Source: Saprospiraceae bacterium
GTDB lineage: Bacteria > Bacteroidota > Bacteroidia > Chitinophagales > Saprospiraceae
Direction of reading: 5' to 3'
NCBI GenBank assembly: GCA_014379065.1
Contig: JACMMM010000243.1
Location: forward strand, 1 to 11,674
Length of the DNA stretch: 11,674 nt
The position numbers were made by a program, and so were the translations under genes. Of this stretch, positions 7,001 to 11,674 are shown piece after piece (position 1 is the stretch's first letter; every line of letters starts with the position of its first letter). The notes beneath the pieces are model-generated. The model saw only the letters and a program-made list of their open reading frames with translations. It did not search any database and was not told the DNA's origin.

Positions 7001-10000
7001 TATTTTTATTCCAACTCTGATGTCCCAATCGACCTAAATTATAGCCTGGATGGTGGGCCTTCGCAAAACTACCCGCCTGTCGGGCAAACTTTTTTGACGA
7101 CTGGAACACACACCGTGGTTTATACGGCTACCGACTGTGCCGGAAACTCCTCCACTTCTTCAGTTCAAATCACGGTGAATGACACGCAGCCTCCGAGTGT
7201 GGCCGCACCTGCCAACATCACGGCTTTTACCAACCAAAGCAATTGCGAAAGTACAGTGACGCTGCCTTTCCCGGCCATCACGGAGAATTGCCTGATGTCC
7301 GCCAATCTGACCCTCGCTTCGGCAGTCATGCCGCTCCATTTTGTGAACAACCCCGACTTGGGTCTGGTGGCATGGGACATTTCTCCTACGCTTGCGGGCT
7401 TTATCCCGAATGCAGTCGGAACAGGGGTTTTAAAAGTTAGATTCAAGGGTGACAACGCGCAACTCGGGGAGATTTTTGAGGTCTTCGACGAGTTCAGTAA
7501 CGATCTGGGTCCTACCGCCCAGGGAATGATGGTCGGAGAATGCGCAACCTTCTTTGAAACCTCTTTTCAAGTTCCGGCTGGCGATATTAATAATTGGGCA
7601 TTGGGCGGCGGCAACACTTTCTTCAAACTCATAACAAACCTGGATTCCACAGATTTTGTGAGCAATTGCGCTCCGTTGCTACCCAATGGAACCGACGGGG
7701 AAAGCCAGATTCAGGTGACATTGGAATACAGTTATGCTGTCGTCAATTACACCGTAAAAAACGCAGTGAACCAAACCGTAACAAGTGGCACGCTCACGGG
7801 CAATACAACCACGGTAACGCTCCCACCCGGCAATTACACGGTCATGTACATGACCACTGATAATGCCGGCCTGACAGGCAGCGCCTCCTTTGCGGTCACC
7901 GTGCGCGATACGGTGAGGCCAAATGCCCAATGCCAACCAACCTTGACCATTTTTGCCAACCCTGCGGGAGGATCGCAGGCTAACTACATCCTGCTCCCGG
8001 CGCAGATAAACAACTTAAGCTCTGACAATTGCACCCTTTCAGCCAATCTCACTTTTGCGGTTTTACCTGACACGTTTAACTGCAATCAAGCGGGCAGCTA
8101 TTCTAATGTGACGCTCACGGTTACGGACTCCTCCGGCAATTCGGCTTCTTGTATCACCATAGTTCGGGTGGAAAACCAGGGCTCTTTGTTGGCTTACACC
8201 CCAGTTTGTGAAGGGGGCATCTTGCAATTATTACAGACCACGCCGGTGGCTGCGCCCAATACGTTTACTTTTGTTTGGAGTGGGCCAGCGGGCTTTACGG
8301 CTCCCGATACGGTTGTCAATCCCGTGGTGACCAACAACGCCATGGCCATCAACAACGGCACATACTGTGTGACGATTACAGGAGCTACTGGCTGTACCTC
8401 TTCGTCTTGCGTTCAGGTGGCATTGGCAATATTGACTCAAACGCCGGTACTTACGGCCCCCAATGGCGTTTCTTATTGCCCTGGCCAAAATGTCTTGCTT
8501 TCTACGGACACCTATAGTGGCCAAAACGTAAGTTACCAATGGTTGCAGGATGCCCCCGGAATGCCCATCATATTGGGTACCACGCCGGTGAACAATTTCA
8601 CGGTGCCCAATCTTCCACCAGGCACTTACATTTTCTATGTAAAGGTCTTTGCCAATGGCTGTAATACAGGCTTATCAAATGCTGTAATGGTGACGATGCA
8701 CGATACACCGCCAGCAGACGCAGTGCCTGAACAAACACTTGTGTGCGAGGGCCAACCTATTCCGCTTCAATCGCTCACCCCCCCGACGGGCGGCTTGACC
8801 TATATGTGGACAGGCCCCAATAGTTTTAACAATCCGCAGCAAAACCCTTTAGTGACAAATAGTGCCGTGTTACAGGATGCCGGGAAATACATCTTGGTGA
8901 CCAAGCGCAACGGCTGTTTTTCAAACCCTGATACGGTGATGGTCGTCGTAAAACCCAAGCCAGCCAAGCCAAGTATTTCTGGGAATGTGAATGTATGCGT
9001 TGGGAAAACCGTGACATTGGTGTCTAGTGCTGCCAGTGGAAGCCAATGGGTATGGACTTCACCGTCGCTTATAGATACAGATACCATTACCAATGTGAAC
9101 TCATTGAACATCCTCAATGTTGATGAGAGCGACCAAGGGAATTGGACTGTATTGATCACCGCCAATGGCTGTTCCTCGGATGTTTCCGATCCAATCCATG
9201 TGGAAGTACAGGGTTATCCAGCGTTAATGGCGAGTTCCAACGCCCCGATCTGCAAGGATTCTTTGTTAAAACTGATGGCGACGTTTACTTCCCCCCCGCC
9301 TGACCCAATTGCTTCATGGTGTTGGACGCCGCCGGTTGGCAACCCCATTTGCAATTTTCAAAATCCGGTCATACCGAACGGTGCAAGTGGTCTTTACCAG
9401 GTTATTGGCGCAACTTCCTTTGGTTGCGCTGATACGGCTACCGTGACTGTGAACAATGTAACCCCACCAAGCATCACCTTTATTGGTAACAATGCTCCGG
9501 TCTGCTGCAATTCAACCACCGCCATTACGCTTTCTGCTAACGTGGTTCCTCTCCCGCAAAACTATAGTTGGACAGGGCCTGCATTTGGCATGGCAGCTAT
9601 TGATATGGCAACTCCTATTATTGGCCCGGATAATAATTGCACTACCCTTAATGGCCAATACACCCTTGTGGTTAAAGACTCATTTGGCTGCCCATCTTTG
9701 CCTGCCAGCACGGGGATTAATATGCAAGAGCCGCCCATAACACCCACGCTAACCGTGAATGACAGTATGGTATGTGCGGGTGATTCCGTGTTTCTTTCTT
9801 TCAGCAACCCAAGCCCCGGTGCGGTTTACACTTGGAACTTGCCCGGCGGCGGTACCACTACGACCTCTGTTCCGTTTTTAATATTGACCAATGCCCAGCC
9901 TATCCAAAGCGGGCTGTATTCCGTGTTTACCACTTCTGCCAATGGCACTTGTTCCTCCGGGGTTTCAACCCCTGTAAATATTGCGATCTTCCCAATCCCG

Positions 10001-11674
10001 CCCTTACCTACGATTAGCAGTAACTCGCCCGTTTGCGAGGGAGGGGTACTGACGCTTTTTGGGGATACCGGCGGCTTCACTGGCGTGACATACCATTGGA
10101 CGGGTCCAGCGGCCTTCATTGATATACTGCATCAAAACCCTGTTCGCCAGCCCGTTGAGACAAACATGGAAGGGCTGTACAAACTTACCGTAACCAAGGA
10201 CGGCTGCACCTCTCCCGAAGCTTCCAGGTATGTAGATGTAGTAGAAACACCGCAAACGCCAGAGATAGACATACCGATCCCAGACCGTGTTTGTATAGAC
10301 GGCCCTGTGACAGCGTACTTAAATATCACCAACTGGGTGAACGGGATGATATATACCTGGGAAGATGCTGCATCCGGTATAGACCTGCAATCTTCCACGG
10401 CTACCAGCCTCTTTTTGGGGATGCCCAATGTGCTGGCACTAGGGCCAGGGGCGCATACCTTCCAAGTATTTGCAACCACATCCGTATTGCCGGGCTGTAA
10501 CTCCGCCTTGTCAAGTATCAGAACGGTCACATTCGATATCATTCCTTTTGGGATCAATGCATATGCTGGCCTAGATCACTATGCTTGCGTGGATAGCCCT
10601 ATTGTTTTGATCGCCACTTCCCCCACGGGCAATGTGACTGGTATGTGGTCACAAATTCCAGATCCTCCTACGGTGACCATTGACAATGCAAACTCGCCAA
10701 ATGCTACTTTTGTAGGCTCAGCAGGCACTATTTACAAAATGCAATGGAGTCTTTCTAATGGGGCCTGTATGGATTATGACCAAGACACCGTGGAGATCAC
10801 CGCGCAAAACCCCGAGCCTCCAAATGGTGGTCCCAACATTAGTTCTTGCGAAACTACGGGAATTCAACTCCATGCCATACAAGGGACTACCGCACTGGGT
10901 ATGTGGACGCAAAGCGCACAACAAGCCGACCCCCCCTTCAGTATTGTGATTGACGAGCCCGCTAACCCGAACACGACCATAAGCGGCAATTTGCAACGGG
11001 GCCAGAACTATGCATTTTACTGGGAAATAGGTAACCCCGGTTGCGGGGTAAACAGTGATCCGGTGGAGGTAGACATTTACAATATTAATCCTAATGCGGG
11101 GTCAAATCAGTTTATTTGCAACGATAACCCTTGTGCTCAATTGCAAGCTTCTACGCTGGGCCCTTTTGAAATGGGAGTATGGTGGAGCGACGATTCTGAT
11201 TTGAAGTTTACCGCCAATTCGCCCACAAGCGCCGAAGTTTGCGGACTCAAGCCCGGGAAAAATGTCATTTATTGGACAATCAACCAGGACACCTGCGGCA
11301 TACGCTCGCGCGATACGCTGGAGATATTTTATGCGATTTTCCCGACTGCATTCGACGATTTTGTCACGGTTGATTTTGGAGACACGGCCCATGTTAGCGT
11401 ACTGCCAAACGATCTATTGCCCACCCAATTTACGGTCGCCATTACAATTCCCCCCGTTACGGGCTCTATTCTGGGTGAACCGGTAACAGGTGTTTACATC
11501 TATCGCCCCCAGTCGGGTTTTTCTGGCACAGAAGTGATGACGTATCGTATTTGCAACACTCAATGCCCCGACGCCGCCTGCAGCTTTGCAACCGTGACTT
11601 TTCAGGTCGGCGATGCGGCAGACTGTTTTATCCCAACGATCATAACCCCCAACGAGGACGGTTTTAACGACCAA
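3926..11674 (+). CDS. giant secreted multi-domain adhesin-like protein with T9SS sorting domain (3' partial)
   Basis: One frame runs 2583 codons from ATG 3926 to the last base with no stop; I read it through and the domain pattern stays in register throughout. A signal peptide (residues 1-30, cut before Q31) is followed by about twelve HYR-like modules (31-1419). Their linkers are D-T/N-x-x-P and many carry DxCGN. Twelve Ig/PKD-like modules (1420 to about 2475) follow, then a Big_9/cadherin-like module (about 2476-2566) and the first 17 residues of a gliding-motility-associated C-terminal domain (from C2567). HYR modules 10 and 11 are swollen to about 240 residues by a shared inserted domain. 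No enzymatic domain is seen. Proteins of this build in Bacteroidota are exported by the type IX system and act in adhesion, gliding or matrix formation; the exact role here is inference. Roughly 80 more residues should lie beyond the window. The gene is preceded by hairpin 2 and probably has its own promoter, not identified. Confidence 0.93.
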   Translation, partial: MTNRLHKFLRATPFCVGLCLFLLPTSWLKAQPDFFNFSYNGPTTLSVDATCNSMLQGNVPDPVVTSTMGFPITMSMFDAAASGFPYNYTFIAGDLAHVYWFVKDNMGHSYTYEYFINFVDNTPPTFNLTGVLDTLEFSSSAQVPPQTALPMLDNCTGVLKDTFYQTTPPPLCQSGTFTRTWKATDLNSNTAVFTQTIIIYKDTLPPQITGYPLSGSASCKQLATAYPAWRALQIATFAATDASGVNSLINNAPVSFPPGCKVPLTVKFWAIDNCMIQQIVSVTFSTSDLEGPVIVKPPKDTVAYCSQSDNELTKLREWISTKAYSQAFDSCSFPLTYIMKIGGVTKDSAQVVAAFLASFAGGCSTQTVGNQMFSKVHGLVSVDLSVKDACGNETLMGNVDFGARDTLRPVITGFNMEEQCGGGNDQTALQSWINAHGNATVVDDCSNFTWTNFTFTTSNGQSGAGNFNAGPYPTVLANNCTWFTDVTFRATDDCGNSNTVTLRWSIIDTQAPTFTGLQPSITVYCPNPLPTIPAATVSDNCDANVNVTFSRVFKDSLCDGSYTVLTTWTATDDCGRTASATQNIFVSDTTRPVFTLVPANKTFRCDTFVLPPVPVMGLNIMATDICSPVVSISTATNSFQNPDPASCGHYTYNIVRTFTASDECGNTRTATQTISVIDNLGPVPGGILDTTALCSALAPFPAPVPIATDACSGLTATPTKTGQTIMPGLCTGQYTITVHWSASDACGNSTTFNQIVHVIDTVPPTLVNIPANITVECDAIPAAPNNNTFNAADNCDNAVTVNLVQSEIRNPDTTACDHWTNYTVKRVWTATDNCGNTRSYTQLIQIEDTTPPTIVPPSAMMFSNDLGDCGADVTIPGPLSATDICSEQATNVMIMDMKPMVKSGPGPNSTTPVATMTFQLTSPNLPPFQPVAGGVVLKIILENADAEDTSEYFNIYDENNVWLGNAGTNSQCGNKTTSFFVTPAQVNNWLSDGVANFRAVPKGTGAFACNLVCAPLVSKMTARLEYFYSNSDVPIDLNYSLDGGPSQNYPPVGQTFLTTGTHTVVYTATDCAGNSSTSSVQITVNDTQPPSVAAPANITAFTNQSNCESTVTLPFPAITENCLMSANLTLASAVMPLHFVNNPDLGLVAWDISPTLAGFIPNAVGTGVLKVRFKGDNAQLGEIFEVFDEFSNDLGPTAQGMMVGECATFFETSFQVPAGDINNWALGGGNTFFKLITNLDSTDFVSNCAPLLPNGTDGESQIQVTLEYSYAVVNYTVKNAVNQTVTSGTLTGNTTTVTLPPGNYTVMYMTTDNAGLTGSASFAVTVRDTVRPNAQCQPTLTIFANPAGGSQANYILLPAQINNLSSDNCTLSANLTFAVLPDTFNCNQAGSYSNVTLTVTDSSGNSASCITIVRVENQGSLLAYTPVCEGGILQLLQTTPVAAPNTFTFVWSGPAGFTAPDTVVNPVVTNNAMAINNGTYCVTITGATGCTSSSCVQVALAILTQTPVLTAPNGVSYCPGQNVLLSTDTYSGQNVSYQWLQDAPGMPIILGTTPVNNFTVPNLPPGTYIFYVKVFANGCNTGLSNAVMVTMHDTPPADAVPEQTLVCEGQPIPLQSLTPPTGGLTYMWTGPNSFNNPQQNPLVTNSAVLQDAGKYILVTKRNGCFSNPDTVMVVVKPKPAKPSISGNVNVCVGKTVTLVSSAASGSQWVWTSPSLIDTDTITNVNSLNILNVDESDQGNWTVLITANGCSSDVSDPIHVEVQGYPALMASSNAPICKDSLLKLMATFTSPPPDPIASWCWTPPVGNPICNFQNPVIPNGASGLYQVIGATSFGCADTATVTVNNVTPPSITFIGNNAPVCCNSTTAITLSANVVPLPQNYSWTGPAFGMAAIDMATPIIGPDNNCTTLNGQYTLVVKDSFGCPSLPASTGINMQEPPITPTLTVNDSMVCAGDSVFLSFSNPSPGAVYTWNLPGGGTTTTSVPFLILTNAQPIQSGLYSVFTTSANGTCSSGVSTPVNIAIFPIPPLPTISSNSPVCEGGVLTLFGDTGGFTGVTYHWTGPAAFIDILHQNPVRQPVETNMEGLYKLTVTKDGCTSPEASRYVDVVETPQTPEIDIPIPDRVCIDGPVTAYLNITNWVNGMIYTWEDAASGIDLQSSTATSLFLGMPNVLALGPGAHTFQVFATTSVLPGCNSALSSIRTVTFDIIPFGINAYAGLDHYACVDSPIVLIATSPTGNVTGMWSQIPDPPTVTIDNANSPNATFVGSAGTIYKMQWSLSNGACMDYDQDTVEITAQNPEPPNGGPNISSCETTGIQLHAIQGTTALGMWTQSAQQADPPFSIVIDEPANPNTTISGNLQRGQNYAFYWEIGNPGCGVNSDPVEVDIYNINPNAGSNQFICNDNPCAQLQASTLGPFEMGVWWSDDSDLKFTANSPTSAEVCGLKPGKNVIYWTINQDTCGIRSRDTLEIFYAIFPTAFDDFVTVDFGDTAHVSVLPNDLLPTQFTVAITIPPVTGSILGEPVTGVYIYRPQSGFSGTEVMTYRICNTQCPDAACSFATVTFQVGDAADCFIPTIITPNEDGFNDQ
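6722..7012 (+). repeat. inserted domain, copy 1, inside HYR module 10
   Basis: Residues 933-1029 interrupt an otherwise normal HYR module. Its N-terminal half ends near ATDICSE and its C-terminal half resumes at LNYSLDGG and runs to TDCAGN. The insert carries GVVLK, YFNIYDE, LGN, a cysteine, TTSFFV, VNNW, CAPL and LEYFY. Related but less conserved sequence may extend back to about 6640. A beta-sandwich fold is likely from the alternating hydrophobic pattern. I cannot give it a family name. Confidence 0.75.
7424..7738 (+). repeat. inserted domain, copy 2, inside HYR module 11
   Basis: Residues 1167-1271 share the ordered motifs of copy 1: GVLK, FEVFDE, LGP, a cysteine, ETSFQV, INNW, CAPL and LEYSY, in the same order and with similar spacing. 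The surrounding HYR halves are again normal; the C-terminal half resumes at VNYTVKN and ends before RDTVRP. Copy 2 is about 8 residues longer. Overall identity looks modest, so the duplication is not recent. Confidence 0.75.
8183..11350 (+). repeat. array of twelve cysteine-anchored Ig/PKD-like modules
   Basis: A (V/I/Y)-C-(E/x)-G type anchor recurs with its cysteine at residues 1428, 1518, 1607, 1691, 1776, 1860, 1950, 2037, 2123, 2221, 2308 and 2398, a spacing of 84-98. Each module continues with a Y/W-x-W (often WTGP) strand and many with a G-x-Y near the end followed by an NGC or GC. The pattern is that of Bacteroidota Ig-like/PKD-like surface modules. The last three begin with NAGxD-like variants and have GMW or GVW in the core, and form a distinct subtype. 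Confidence 0.8.
11351..11623 (+). other. Big_9/cadherin-like tandem module
   Basis: Residues about 2476-2566 contain FDDFVTV, then VLPNDLLP, then PVTGSI, Y-x-Y-x-P-x-x-GFSG, MTYRIC and ATVTFQV. This is the recognisable order of the Big_9 (tandem-95/cadherin-like) Ig fold, where V-L-x-N-D and GFxGxDxFTY are the hallmarks. Only one copy is present, directly before the sorting domain. Confidence 0.75.
11624..11674 (+). other. start of gliding-motility-associated C-terminal domain (T9SS type B), truncated
   Basis: The last 17 residues (CFIPTIITPNEDGFNDQ) match the opening of the gliding-motility-associated C-terminal domain, whose usual form is FTPNGDGxND. Gly is replaced by Glu in TPNEDG. Domains of this family direct secretion through the type IX system. 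The remaining about 70-80 residues lie outside the window. Confidence 0.85.

Larger units (their letters stand above)
4016..8182 (+). repeat. array of about twelve HYR-like modules
   Basis: Module boundaries are marked by Asp-containing linkers (DTxPP or variants) at residues 120, 202, 288, 405, 508, 588, 678, 760, 848, 1086 and 1328. Most intervals are 80-117 residues, the normal HYR size; the intervals 848-1086 and 1086-1328 are 238 and 242. The canonical C-terminal signature (T/S)D-x-C-G-N or a close variant is clear in modules 4-9. Module 10 has DCAGN. Modules 1-3 are degenerate at this place. HYR modules are Ig-fold adhesion modules; paired cysteines probably form disulfides outside the cell. 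Confidence 0.85.

Noticed and set aside
6640..7740. Frameshift or assembly error as cause of the two oversized HYR modules
   Set aside because: The frame stays open and both HYR halves are intact on either side. The two inserts resemble each other at protein level, so they are real domains.

Overview
The window comes from a member of the Bacteroidota, probably of the Saprospiraceae/Lewinella type. This is inferred from three things: a very large secreted multi-domain protein that ends in the opening motif of the gliding-motility/type IX secretion C-terminal domain, A-rich rather than strong Shine-Dalgarno leaders, and a balanced base composition. I could not run a taxonomic search.

Positions 1-3364 are ordinary chromosome. 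A possible upstream gene tail overlaps by ATGA a membrane-anchored alpha/beta hydrolase (24-923, +). This converges, with a 17-nt gap, on a NodB-type polysaccharide deacetylase (941-1561, -). The deacetylase diverges across a 291-nt intergenic region from gltX, glutamyl-tRNA synthetase (1853-3364, +).

Positions 3365-3925 hold a short lysine-rich hypothetical gene (best start 3566, stop 3772) flanked by two inverted repeats. Each is built from short tandem words: 7-mers around TGATTGN in the first, 8-mers around ATRAAGYG in the second. The second overlaps the last codons and stop of the small gene.

Positions 3926-11674 are one uninterrupted plus-strand reading frame of 2583 codons that leaves the window without a stop. 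The layout is: signal peptide; about twelve HYR-like modules; twelve cysteine-anchored Ig/PKD-like modules with an 84-98 residue period; one Big_9/cadherin-like tandem module; and the first 17 residues of a type B T9SS sorting domain. It is most likely an exported cell-surface or extracellular adhesin. Its most unusual trait is that two consecutive HYR modules (10 and 11) each carry, at the same internal site, a copy of the same roughly 100-residue domain. The copies have diverged but share a recognisable pattern, so an insertion followed by duplication of the composite module is the simplest history.

No tRNA, rRNA, CRISPR array, transposase, phage gene or obvious defence system was seen. The nearest thing to an undescribed element is the nested domain in the giant protein and the paired word-repeat hairpins around the small gene.
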